64,000 nucleotides of DNA, from NCBI GenBank assembly GCA_029204225.1, contig CM055099.1, positions 66,059,852-66,123,851 on the forward strand, written 5' to 3'. Both the position numbers and the translations under genes were made by a program. Each line of letters starts with the position of its first letter. Position 1 is the stretch's first letter. This DNA is from Diphasiastrum complanatum (lineage: Eukaryota; Streptophyta; Lycopodiopsida; Lycopodiales; Lycopodiaceae). A model generated the notes under the pieces. That model worked only from the letters and a program-made list of their open reading frames with translations, had not been told where the DNA came from and did not search any database. Positions 1-11,240 of this stretch are shown piece after piece.

Positions 1-229
1 CAGAGTCGCTCATGTTGTTCCATCTTCGAAGCAAATTTGACTCCACGGTGCCCGAAGGATTCGAAGGAACAGATGTTTTTGAAGAAGAAGAACCGGCCAG
101 ACACTAGAGCCAAACCAACACAATCCCCACAGGTGCTGCTCCTACTGTTCCTACTAAATCCCAAGTGGATTTTGACGCATTAGGTTTAGTCTCACACCTT
201 GTGCAAGTGATCCAGACCATGATCGATGA

Positions 230-720
230 AAAGACAAACATGAACAAACGCAGCAACATGAGTCAAAATCTGAAGCTGAACTGAAAAAAGCCCAACAAAC
301 AACTGATGCTCTTGAAGGCTATGTGGGAACTCTTCGGGATGCATTGACAACCACACAAGACCAAGTCGACAAAGCTGTCCAAGATTCCAAACAACAGGTG
401 CGGCTGTTGGCAGGTCAATTGGATTTGGTTGAGCTTGAACGTGAACGTCTTCAAGGTGAATTGGATGCGACTACCCTTGAATGCGATTCTTATCTGCACA
501 CACAAGTGCCTGATCATCACATTCGATGAAATCCGATACTTGTTTAGAAAAGTTGAAACTTACCGCACTTCATTGGTAGGGTTTCAAAAAAGATTTCATA
601 AACTCAAACGTACGACAACCACTGAGTTGACAAAGGCAAAAACGATCATCAAAGATTATGAAAAGGCAGCCGCTCAAGTGTTGGAAGCTGGCCCTCAGAT
701 TCCAGTTCATGTGATGTCAT
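230..720 (+). pseudogene. coiled-coil retroelement ORF, 3' fragment with frameshift
   Basis: Two overlapping reading frames together give a Gln/Glu/Leu-rich helical protein end. The first frame holds TLRDALTTTQDQVDKAV and runs on to SYLHTQVPDHHIR; a frame change near 530 leads to a second part with FRKVETYRTSLV and a stop at 719-721. The same protein segment occurs at 7840-8220 with many synonymous and some non-synonymous differences. Heptad-like spacing of Leu/Val suggests a long coiled coil. No catalytic motif is visible. I infer that it is the tail of the extra ORF carried by some gypsy elements in this window (compare 45723-48565), but it could be an unrelated coiled-coil gene fragment. 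The 5' part lies outside the window or is deleted. Confidence 0.5.
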
Positions 721-730
721 AGTTCTTGCC

Positions 731-1600
731 TCAGAACCAAGATAAGGGAGACATGGATACATGTTTGGATGGGGCATAAACCCAAGATATACCAGACGTC
801 CAAGCCACAAAAGAAAGACCATCCACATGAAGGCCTTGGCCTAGACCATAGCTATTCAGATCACCATTCTTAAAATCCATTTGGATATGAGAAACCAGAA
901 AAAAACAACAAAAATCAGTCAATTCTATTAGATTTGAACAAAAAGGAGGCAAAATCGCCATCGGATCTGATAACTTTTTATCCTCTTATAGGAATCCTTT
1001 GCTAAATTACAAGAAGATTTGGTTTCACTCACAAATCCTTTAGGTTGAAGGGCGAAGACTAATTTCCAAAAGATTTGTAGAAACATCAGAAAAACCATAA
1101 AAAAATATCAAAAACCACAAAAAACCCTAAAAATACAAAAAAAAGAACCTTCGTCTGGTTCACTGTGCATAGGTGCGATTCAGATCTATCTACCGCCAGG
1201 TTGACGAAAAATAATACCAAAAATAGAAGGCCAAAGTGACTGTTCATCTAGTTGCTGGTAACCTTTTGTGAAAAATTTACAAGTTTCTGTCAAAATATCA
1301 GTTCTCTGAGAAGAACCTTCGCTAGAGTATGTGTTAGTCCTACTTACTATTTTTTATAATCAGTAAGTTGGCCAAAGGTTTCCCAAAAGATTAGTTGTCA
1401 TATTGTCATATTTTTGTCAAAGAAGTCTTTTTTTTTGCAAAAATACCAGTATTACTCTCGATTCTCATGTTGCGCTGGCCAGTTGGCCTTTTCTTCTTGG
1501 AGAGCCTGTACCTCCGCTCCCACGCATGTGTTTTTGGTTTCAAGCACTGAGAGTTGTGCCTGGAGCGGGGCTATTTGTGGCTGACTTGAAGAGGCTCTGA
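731..1600. other. non-coding stretch; part resembles a gypsy leader
   Basis: No credible gene. About 860-1080 resembles 24640-24890, which lies downstream of the primer site of gypsy element F: both share a run of AACAACAAAAAT, a GAGGCAAAAATCG-like block and CTGATAACTTTTT. I infer a remnant of an F-family leader. The rest (1080-1600) is A-rich and shows no feature I can name. Confidence 0.35.
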
Positions 1601-3210
1601 ATATAAGTTTGGAGGCCATCTTCTTGCTGCTGCAATTGCAGCACTTGATCCCTTTCGGCCTGTTCGTATTGTAAGACCATCTGTAGCTCTTGCTGGAGCT
1701 GGGTGATGTCGGCTCACAGATGCGTGTTATTTGTTGCTAGCTCTAGTAACTCGTCATCCAAAGAAGATTTAGCTGCTATTAGGTCCTGGATATAGGTTCC
1801 CAAGGCCTGATATGCTGTCGTGACATCAGTAGGTATGGCCAGTAGGGGGCTGTTTCTTGGGGCTGATTGAGGTGTTGCCTGAACAACTTGTATGTCGTCA
1901 TCATCTTCGACTAGATCTTTGACATTGATTGTATCTTTTGGTGCAGTGGGGTCAGCACGCAGGGGGGATCTCATATACTCAGTTTGCACAAATGCATCAT
2001 TGGACAATGGTTTGTCACCCTCGGCCGTCTGATGATAGGAGAGTAGCTCGGTTGTGAAAGGGGTGGTGGTGTTGAGAGGGGTGAAGATGGGTTGCTCAAA
2101 AGATGGGACAAAAGAGGGATGACGAGAAATTGGAGGATGGTGTCAAGAATGGATGGGGAGGTTGGGAGGGTGAGGTGAATAATTTGTGTCCAGTCAAGGG
2201 GAATTGAGAAGATTAGCGTTGAGCGGTGGAGGGAAATCGGAGGAAGCGAGAACAACGGTGGAGGGTGGAGGAATGAGACTAGAAGTAGTATCAACAATGG
2301 ATATGGAAGCGAAAGAAGCAGATGTAGGGCGTGAGGGTGTTGTGTGTTGATGTGTGAATAGGGGGCTGGTAGAAGAAGAGGCAGCGCCATGCATATGTTT
2401 GTTGGTCGTTGGGTTAGATGATGTGGAATCAGTAGTAGTAGGGAGAATCAGGAAGGTGTATGGAACGGTGGTGGATAGGATGTTAGAGCAGTTAAAATTT
2501 TGAACTTTCCATTCTAGGAGGGCACATGCTAGGTTGCAGAGAAAAGGCCCTACAACGAGGCGCTCGCATGCGTTGAGTTTTATGGCAAGGAGTTCATTCA
2601 TCACAAAGGAGTGCCAATCATAGGGCACATCCAGGGAGTTAGGGGGTGGGTGCATTGTAGCATTCTACTATCTGGCTAAGGAGGGTGGATTGGATATGAT
2701 CCTTTTGGAGAGTGGAGATAACTAAGAAATTGTTCAACAAGTGGGCATTGGCTTGGATGGTGAGGTTATTGATAGCTTCTATCAAATAACCATTGCTAGT
2801 TTTCAGAACTGATTTAGAAGTAGGGAAAATTAGGAGGGGTTATATGAGGAGTGGGGCTTGGCGACTAGTGGGCTTAGGCTTATCACCAGAAACAATGTCG
2901 ATGGCAGCAAGTGAGTTAGCGTTACGCGGACTTGGTACGTGGTGGGACAGGATGTGGAACTGAGATTTATCTTGATTCCACGTGGCATAGGCATGAAAGG
3001 CAAGGTCCATGTTAATCTCGAAGGTAAATAGCACTGGGTAAATGCACATTTCTTAAAGGAGTTGGCCAGCTGCTTGAATCCATGGTGCAACAAGAGAGGC
3101 TGAAGGCAGGGCATAGATTTGGGTAACGGTAGGGATGGTGTGTTGAATGACCTGTTTAGTATCGGCCTCTTCTAAAAGGCTGGATGGTTGGTTAGGGGCT
3201 GATGCCATTA
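1600..3210 (-). pseudogene. gypsy-associated extra ORF (conserved head, Pro/Ser linker, coiled coil), decayed
   Basis: Read on the - strand from a Met near 3208 (MASAPNQPSSLLEEADTK), the frame breaks near 3060, continues as EINMDLAFHAYATWNQDKSQ, then as the segment at 2655-2480 with NACERLVVGPFLCNLA, a Pro/Ser/Thr-rich linker, and a Gln/Leu-rich coiled-coil end (QADITQLQQELQ, about 1700-1600). At least two frameshifts and several stops separate these parts. The order, a globular head followed by a low-complexity linker and a coiled coil, matches the extra ORF at 45723-48565. It lies downstream of a gag of the same orientation (3470-5352), so a gypsy element that lost pol but kept gag and this ORF is the likely source. 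Confidence 0.5.
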
Positions 3211-3469
3211 GTGGATGATGTGGGTCTATTAGGAGTCGGTTAAAGTTAGATAGGGCATAGTGGTGATTGGGATGGAAGGAAAGAGGAGAGATCTTAGAAT
3301 AAAAAGGGAGAAGACGTCAAAAATTGGAAAAAGGCTTTAAAAACATGTTGGTTCTTCAAAATGAAAGGCTTTGCAGAGGTTTGTCTTGCTCATGCAGCTT
3401 CCTTGGCTTGTGCCTTTGTACCCAATGGTGGATCTTATGGGAATGTCGTCCTTCTTCTCTCACATTAGG

Positions 3470-5352
3470 GTATGGTCATGCAGCTGAGGGTTGATCATCT
3501 GCTATCGATACTGAGGGGGGTGGTGGTGATGGAGCCACTTCCTTTCGTTTCTGTACTCGCGTAACCGCTAACACTGGAACATGGAAAATTATGTTTTTCA
3601 GTGGTGTCCTTTTTGGAACTGTTTTTAGTTGCACTGAGATCAAATTCAAAGGCACACTGGTTCCAAGTTTGAAGGGGCAATTTTTGTAGCAATGCCCGTA
3701 ACCAAATTCTCGGCAAGAGGGGCTATACATGTCCTTTTGAGGACACTCTAGAAATCTGTATCCTTTGCCACATGCATAGCAACCATACATTCTCCCACCT
3801 TATCGTTGAGGTTGGGCAATGTAGGTCACATAATACTCATTGATTGCTGGATCAACAAATGTCTCATCCGGACCATATCAATACTGCTGCTGCTCAAGCT
3901 GAGGCGGTGCTTTATGTTTAGCTGTTGTCAAATTCACATGGTCCACTTGGTTGTTAGCTGACCCTGGTGGTGCAGATAAGGCCATGCACTGTTGGTTATT
4001 TGGCGTGTCATATCGTGGTGCCATAATGTGGTGCCGTATTCAATGCTCCCTGGTGATAAGGATATGAAGTTTGATACTGATTTCTTTTCTACTGTATGAT
4101 CTGAAGGTTGAATGGGTAAAATGCTGTCTCATGCGATGATGCATTGCACAAATGTTAAAACCTTTGTGTCACTTTGAGATTTTATTTCAAAACTGGACAC
4201 TCATTCGTTGCATGGTTCTGGGTGCAAATTGAACACCATACAGTTTCTCTTTATGGGTACTACAGTTGGTTCTATTCAGGTGCGTTGGATGATGATGCCA
4301 TAGTTCCTTGTAAGGCCTTCAGTTTTTGATCAAACTAGGCCGTTAGTTGCTCCATCTACTATTTGTGTAATTTTTTTATTTGCTCCACCAACAGATTTGT
4401 TGAGATACTTGAGGCATTCGAGGTGGATGCCACCGAAGGAGTTGGATTATGGATCATTGGATAGGAATCATCTTCCAAACCTTCATCCTCTTCCCTGATC
4501 AAAATTTTTCAATGCTTCTTGCAACGTAGCATATTTCTTCCGTCATTTAACTTATCTTCTAATATTTTGTGGCAATCCCGCAAGGAACCACATGATAACT
4601 GCATGATCGGGGGTCAGTCCTATGTTGCATTCGGATCTTAAGTGTTTGACCTGCTCGATGTAATCCTAAACCCTCTCTCTTTTTTCCATTTTGACTTTGC
4701 TCAATAAGAAAAATGGATCTTCCAAAAATTTCCTCGGTTTAAAGCGCGTGATGAGAGTCGCTTTAAGCCCTTCCCAAGTAGATTTCTCTTTGTTGGAGAG
4801 ATTGAAGAAGTGCTGCAATAATGAGTGACATGGAAAACAACATCAACTTTTTCTCATGTCCGCTCGACATAGATCTCGAACGCTTGCTTGTAGATCTGGA
4901 GGAACCTGATCAGATCAAATGATCCATCATATTTGGGCATTTCAGACATGGTGCCCTTCGGACTACTTGCAACGGTATGATAGGTACATGTTGGTCCATT
5001 GGATTCATTGCTACTGGTTCTGCTTCTGCCTCAATTTGCGTGGTTGCGACTCTTGGGAGGTTTGGAGCTTGATTTGCAATCCTTCTTGCTATTGTCGTCC
5101 TGATCTCAGATCCATTCGACAGAGAAGTCAGGGTAGTTGGATTTTGATAGATCTCTGGAAATATGTCTGGATCTGATAAATTTTGTTGGCCAAAAGTGTG
5201 ATTTCAGACCTCTTACAGTGGTTTTTCTTTGATAACTTTTTGATCATAGCTCTGATTGTTCTAAAATTTTCATAGTAGTAAGATCTGGAGTAGATCTTTC
5301 TATTGATCCTATCTGCAAGAGTTGGTTGTGTGAGAGTTCTTTTTGCAGTCAT
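3470..5352 (-). pseudogene. Ty3/gypsy gag (element H), multiple stops
   Basis: The - strand translation begins with a 74-residue open stretch (MTAKRTLTQPTLADRINRK) and then, through several stops, shows a retrotransposon gag core around 4800-4560 (STWEGLKATLITRFKPRKF and FLAGLPQNIRR). It ends with two zinc-binding stretches: CSICTQNHATNECP near 4240 and YACGKGYRFLECP with CREFGYGHCYKNCP at 3790-3660. The same double-knuckle tail is seen at 28390-28930 in element F (CFACGENHRVAECPNKK, CGYGHCYK), so H belongs to the F family. The capsid-nucleocapsid role is known for the family. The copy is not translatable as one protein. No LTR was recognised at its 5' side (5353-5880 holds nothing I can name). 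Confidence 0.65.
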
Positions 5353-5880
5353 AAACTCAGTTTTTTTTCCAGATCTATTGGAAATTCACTCTCGCAGGCT
5401 TGTCAACAACTATATTTGATATGGATCTAGCTATGTTCAAAGGGGGAAGGATTATTTCTTACAGATTCGAGAGATATTGATGTCTACGAAGGTTCAAAAT
5501 CACTTTTTGCCTATAAATATACTTGAAACTAACTCTTGCAGACTTCATCATTGATGAAAAACAACATTTTGCAAAGATTACTTTTGAGTGGTTTTATGGT
5601 AAGGTCTAAAGTGGTTTTTGGCCACTTTTCCTCTGAAATACAAATTTGGACGTTTTTTTTTTTTTATGGTTTTTTAAGGTTTGGGATGGGATGCAAAGCC
5701 CTTAGAGGCTATTTTGGGTCTCCACTACCCTTCCACATCTCCTTCGCTCAACAGTCCAATCCACCTCCTCCGCTAGCTCTCAATAGTCCAATCACCAAAA
5801 AGCACACAAAACAAGGTAACTCTACCCCAAAATCCACCTAAAATACACTAAAAAACAAAAACAACTAAAAGAACAACTAT

Positions 5881-6661
5881 TGCTAGTTAGTGATAGCCTA
5901 TCCCCAGCAACGAAGCCACTGTAGGGTGTGTAAGATAGTCGGTGAGCAGCCCTCCACCTGTCAAGAAGGGTTAGAATACAAGATAGGTTCTTGACTATAC
6001 TTAGTTGCTTTAGATGCTTACTAACTCTACCTTAAGATTACACAACCTTAACTCTATCTCCACTAACTCTAAACACAAGCATTCATCATGATTGAGGGTG
6101 AAAGGAGAGAGAGAAAGAGAGTTGAGATTGATGTTAGTTCAAATGCTCAATGTCATGCTTATGGAGAAACCTGAACTAGCAAAAAACAAGAACAAGGGAA
6201 ACTAAAAACAATTAGCAAAGCGCAACAACAAGCATAAGCAAGATGGATTAGCACTTGAGGATGCTTGAGCTCACAAAATAGTAGAGTCTCCTCCTCTCAA
6301 TTAAGCATGGAAAATGGTTACAAATGGTGTCTTTTTATCTTTGGGGTGGCCCTTGCCCCCTGCTTCCTATTGGCTACTTGCAAGAAGGTGGGATTGAAAT
6401 CCACATCCTTCACAAGATGCACAAACTAACCCCACCTACCACCATTTGACTTTGACTAGTTTACAAAACTTAGAAACTTAAGTTAAGCTTAAACTTTGGG
6501 CTCTTAACGCTATTTTAATTACATGGCCCAAAGTCAAGTTTATTGCCAAAATTATTTATTTACAAGTGCTCATTGGGCCATGGGCTTATGCACACAATAT
6601 GCCATGACCCTCACAACTATTTTTGACTAATTTATTTATTTACACTATAATACCCTCAACA
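5881..6661 (-). repeat. LTR of copia element I (3' LTR)
   Basis: On the - strand the segment begins TGTTGAGGGTATTATAG and ends CTAACTAGCA, i.e. TG...CA, 781 bp. It directly adjoins the copia gag/protease fragment on its right, as a 3' LTR would after an internal deletion. The junction is abrupt: protease-frame residues run up to the LTR edge at 6661. No partner LTR was found, so the boundaries rest on the TG/CA ends and the coding junction only. Confidence 0.5.
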
Positions 6662-7834
6662 TCCTTTTGATCAAGCAAGAATCACGACCAAATTTCACTT
6701 TAAGCCCTTTGTCAACTATTTGACACACACTAAGCACATTCTTGGTAATGGAAGGTATGAACAAAACATTTTTCAAGCTTACATTTCTATTTGTAGATGA
6801 GAGAAAAATAGGAACCCTTGATAACAACTTTACCACCATTGGCCATGTTGATGGCCTTCTTCTCTCCTACATAAGGCACCGAAGAAGTGAAATACTCTTT
6901 TTGACATGTCATATGAAAGCTTTTTCCACTATCAATCCACCATGGATCAATATCTCCATCATTGGTTAGCAAACATGAAGACATCAAAAGGGCATCATCA
7001 TTTGAGTTTTGATCACCAATACCATCCTCATCAAAAGTGAAATTTCCTTGCTTCTCATCTTGATATCTCTTTTCTTAAAGCAATCACTTGCAAAATGCCC
7101 TTTGACTCCACAATAAAAGCATTTAAGCTTGGGTTTATCTTTCTTCTTGCCAACAAAACTAGAAGGCTCACCTTGACCTTGACCCTTTGACCACTTGATT
7201 TTTCCTTTTCCCTTGAACTTGACTTTGATGAACATAGCTTCCTCCTCTCCAACTTGAGATGAAGAAGTAGATCCACCTCTTGATAGAAGCCTAAACTCCT
7301 CATTCACCAAGATCTCTTGCAAATCCTCCATACTTGGCAATGTCATTTGAATAGCAAAGCTTTGCACCAAATTAGTATGATCATCCAACAAGCCATCAAG
7401 AACAACTTGAACAAGATCCACATCCTTAATGCTTTCACTAATGCATGCTAGTTCATCACTCAAAGCTTTAACTCTCAAAACAAAAGCATGAGCACTTTCA
7501 TCCTTCTTTTGAAGACTTTGAAAATTTTGCCTCCTTATGGTTAGGACCCTAGATGTAGACTTGGACTCATAAACCCCAACCTCACTTCATGTTGTGCACT
7601 TACCAATTTGAGAAGTTCATTAGTCACATTCGTCTTGATCACATGTAAAAATTTCTTTGCCCTTTTGTCATACCTCAATTGAGCTTGTGGTGCCAAAGGT
7701 CTCTCCTGCACACCTATAACAATATCCATCAAATCATTTATCTCAAGCAAAGTTTCCATCCTCACCTTCCAAGTATAATTTGTTGAGGTAAGCCTATCAT
7801 TGCCTTCCAACATGAAGCCACTTGAGGTTGCCAT
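6662..7834 (-). pseudogene. Ty1/copia gag-protease fragment (element I)
   Basis: The - strand starts at MATSSGFMLEGNDRLTSTNY (7834), the usual N-terminus of a copia Gag. A frame change near 7550 leads to the UBN2-type region (VLDGLLDDHTNLVQSFAI), then one CCHC knuckle (CFYCGVKGHFASDCF, about 7125-7080) and the aspartic protease active site WWIDSGKSFHMT (about 6945). The core after the protease (SLKNVLFIPSITKNVLSV) ends at the LTR. Integrase, reverse transcriptase and RNase H are absent. The frame has at least two frameshifts. Its 5' end abuts a + strand coiled-coil fragment at 7835 without a 5' LTR. Confidence 0.75.
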
Positions 7835-7839
7835 GTTGC

Positions 7840-8220
7840 AAAAAACATTGGAAGGCTATGTGGCTACTCTCCAGAATACACTGACGACTGCACAAGATCA
7901 AGTAGATCAAGCCGTTTAGGATGCAAAACAACAAGTATTGCTGCTTCAGGGGAACTGGACATGACATCGCTTGATCGAGAAAGAATTCAAGGTGAATTGG
8001 ATGCAACCACCCTTGAACAAGACACGTACCTGCAAACACAAGTTTTAGATTGTCATGTCTCACCAGCGGAGATCAGTTACTTGTTCAAGAAAGTCGAAAC
8101 TTATCGCACCTCACTGGTTCAATTTTAGGATCAGTTTAATAAGTTCAAATGCACAACATCGACCGAGTTGGCCAAGGCAAAGACAATAATCAAACACATG
8201 ACCTAAAAGAATCAAACACC
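7840..8220 (+). pseudogene. second copy of the coiled-coil ORF fragment
   Basis: The sequence reads as the same helical segment as 290-690: a GYVATLQNTLTTAQDQVDQA-like stretch, then ERIQGELDATTLEQDTYLQT and FKKVETYRTSL. Two in-frame stops (a TAG near 7917 and another near 8127) and a small indel near 7950 break it. No function can be read. It shows that the segment is repetitive and mobile or duplicated. Between 8221 and 8630 nothing further was recognised. Confidence 0.5.
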
Positions 8221-8630
8221 AAAAAGAATATTGGATAAAAGATGGTGAAGATCATGCTCCAAAAGCACCTTGGACATTCACAAAGGAGGAGCTTCAACAT
8301 GTGTGTTCCATTATTCATGACATTAGAATACCAACTAGTTTTGCCCATTCTCTACGAACATCATTCATAGTGGATGGAAAGCTTCAAGTTCTCAAGTCTC
8401 ACAATTGGCCAAAAGATGATTCAATTCATATATCCATTGTCAATTCATGGGTGCTTGTCAAAAGATATTTGTGAGACCATATACAAACTATCAATCATTG
8501 TCAGGTATATACATTTACTTGGTGTATTTTTTATTTTTTATTTAACTCAAGACATAAAATGAATTGAATATGTTGCAGATGGATTTGTTCAAAAGAAATT
8601 CGTGAGCTAGATCTTTGTAGGAGACATGAA

Positions 8631-9710
8631 GATCCCTCAAATATGTACCTTTGGGTGTGCAAGTTTTCACCCATATTGCTCAAGGCTTGACAAATTTTTT
8701 TCTTTGTTCAATGTTGATCTCTTGGACACTTTGATGCTGTCTTTCTTCACGCAACTAGGAGTTTCTTTTGCTTTTTGATGACAACAACTTCCTAAAAAAT
8801 AATATAGTTGGGAACTGTAGCTGCAACAACCATTGATGGGGAAAGGGCATGTGTGGAACTTTTTGTGGGCAACAATGTTGGCTCCACAATGGATTGTAAA
8901 GACTCCCATGATTCATGTTATTTGGGTGCACATTCAAATGTTCTTAAACATGGGCACACTCACAACATTGGGCCTATTCTCCATGGACAAAGTTTATGTG
9001 TTTCTTTTCTCATAAACAAAGTTCACATGCTTCTCATTTTAAAACTTGTAGCACATTGGTGTCACAATATCTTCGATATTAAGTATCATGTGTTTCTTTT
9101 CACATAAACAAAGTTTGCATGCTTCTCATTTGAAAGCTTGTAGCACATTCATTGAGCCTAGTGTCACAATATCTTTGGTTGAAATTTATTATGCATCGAC
9201 ATCACTTATTAAAATGTTAAAACCAACTACATTAAGTAAGGTTGGGTCTTGCTTTGTTTACTAACAAGTTTCCACCCCTTTGTATAGAGTTGTATAGATG
9301 TAGTTTCAATCTAGGAAACTTGAAAACCTACATGATAAACAATATAATATTTTATGTCATCACTACCAAGCCAAAATATGATAACAACACTCAATTATTT
9401 ATTTTTGACTTGACATAAAGCCTAATGACTTCTAAGAAGAATAGGTTTTGTCTAGTTTACAAACCTCCCTCTCCACAAGACCTTTTTAATAGGTTACATC
9501 TTTGAGTGCAATGAGGGGTTACTATAGTTAATTAAAAAAAAAAAATTCTCTTCCTAAATGAGGGGGTAGTTGACACTCCCTTGCTCCGCCTTGGTTGTGT
9601 TGGGTGGAGTGGGTCTCTTCCACCAAATATATTGCATTTGTCAAATCTCTCAACCTGTTGCATGAAGCTAGGAGGGACCTAGATATGGAGAGAATATGGT
9701 TGTATCCCCC
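8631..9710 (+). repeat. 1-kb direct duplication, unit 1
   Basis: Unit 1 aligns over its whole length with unit 2 (10223-11240) in the same orientation, with small indels. Landmarks shared by both are TCACCCATA near the start, ACAACCATTGATGG, GTTGGCTCCACAATGGA, GGGCCTATTCTCCATGG, and AAGCTAGGAGGGACCTAGA at the end. Open stretches inside the unit are short and not conserved in frame, so I do not call a gene. It lies upstream of the ParB-like gene copy and may be its degraded 5' region. Confidence 0.7.
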
Positions 9711-10222
9711 TTTTGAACTTCAAAAAATCTCATTTAGGCACATGTGCATTCTTTATTAACATGCCGAAAGACAAGCACATGCTTAAATATATAGGTACAT
9801 CATCACCAATCAACAAAACTAGTTCAGAATTGCTAAACATGATTATTGAGGTGAGCTTGGGATCCTTCTACATAGTAGGTGCAATATTTTACTATAATAT
9901 GCTTGTTAAAAGTAGTAAACCATTTATATGTTGTCTTTAAAACATATCTTAATAGGCATACTCGATTTTGAGTCCAATTTTCATGTTGAAATAATGGTCA
10001 ATAGACGTTTGATTTGGGTATTTATTTGAGTCCATTTACGAAAAACTTGTATAAATAAATTTGATGGAGAGCTCTAATTTTGAAAAGCCTCATCTATGTT
10101 TTGTGCAAATTGCACATCCAAGCCTCTTTGATTTGTGAGTAAAGAAGCTAGCTTAATGGTCAACACCAAATACTCATTTGGCCTTGGACATTTGGTTTAT
10201 CCTCTTCCATAATGACGTCCTT
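9711..10222. other. spacer between direct repeats
   Basis: AT-rich sequence with one 75-codon open frame (9713-9940, +) that has no recognisable motif. No feature is supported. Confidence 0.4.
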
Positions 10223-11240
10223 GCACAAGCACCAAGCCCCTCAAATTTGTACTTTTCGGTGCACATTTTCACCCATACTTCCCAAAGCTTGACAATTTCT
10301 TCTCATTGTTCAACGTTGAGCTCTCGGAGACTTTTGATTTATCTTTCTTGACACAATTAGGATTCCTCTTTTGCTTTTTGATAACAAAAATTTCCTAAAA
10401 AATAATGTAATTGGGAACAAGTACATGGTTCAATCAATATGGACTTTTTAGCTACAACAACCATTGATGGTGAAAGGGCATGTGTGGAGCTTTCTGTGGG
10501 CAACGATGTTGGCTCCACAATGGACTACAAAGACTCCTAGAGTTCATGTTATTTGAGTGCACCTTCAAATGTTTTCAAATATGGGCATATTCACAAACAT
10601 TGGGCCTATTCTCCATGGACAATATTAAGTATCATGTATTTCTTTTCACACAAACAAAGTTCTCATTTGAAAGCTTGTAGCGTATTCACTAGACCTACTG
10701 TCACAATATCTTCCATTGAAATTTTTTATTTATCAACATCACTTATTAAAATGATCAAAATCATCTACATCAAGTAAGGTTGGGTCTTGCCTTGTTTACT
10801 AACAAGTTTCCACCCCTTTGTAAAGAGTTGTAATGATGTAGTGTGAGTCTAGGAAACTTGAAAACCTAGATGATAAACAGTATAATATTTTATATCATCA
10901 CTACCAACACTAAAGATGATAACAACACTCTTTTGTTTTTTGTTTTTTTTTTTTCACTTGACAAAAAGCCTAATGACTTTCAAGAAGAATAGGTTTTGTC
11001 TAGTTTACAAACCTCCCTCTAGTTTACCCCCTCAAGACGTTATATTTTCGTGTGCAATGATGGGGTAGTTGATTTGCTTAATTTCTGCCTCTTTCTAAAT
11101 GAGGGGGTAGTTGACACTTACTTGCTCCCCCTTGGTCGTGTTGGGTGGAGTGGGTCCTTCCACCACATGTATTACATTTGACAAATCTCTCAACCTATCG
11201 CATGAAGCTAGGAGGGACCTAGAGATGTAAAGAATTGTTG
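10223..11240 (+). repeat. 1-kb direct duplication, unit 2
   Basis: The partner of 8631-9710; see that entry for the shared landmarks. Internal differences include a poly-T tract near 10940 and a shorter central part. Unit 2 leads directly into the open frame at 11235 that begins the ParB-like gene copy. Confidence 0.7.
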
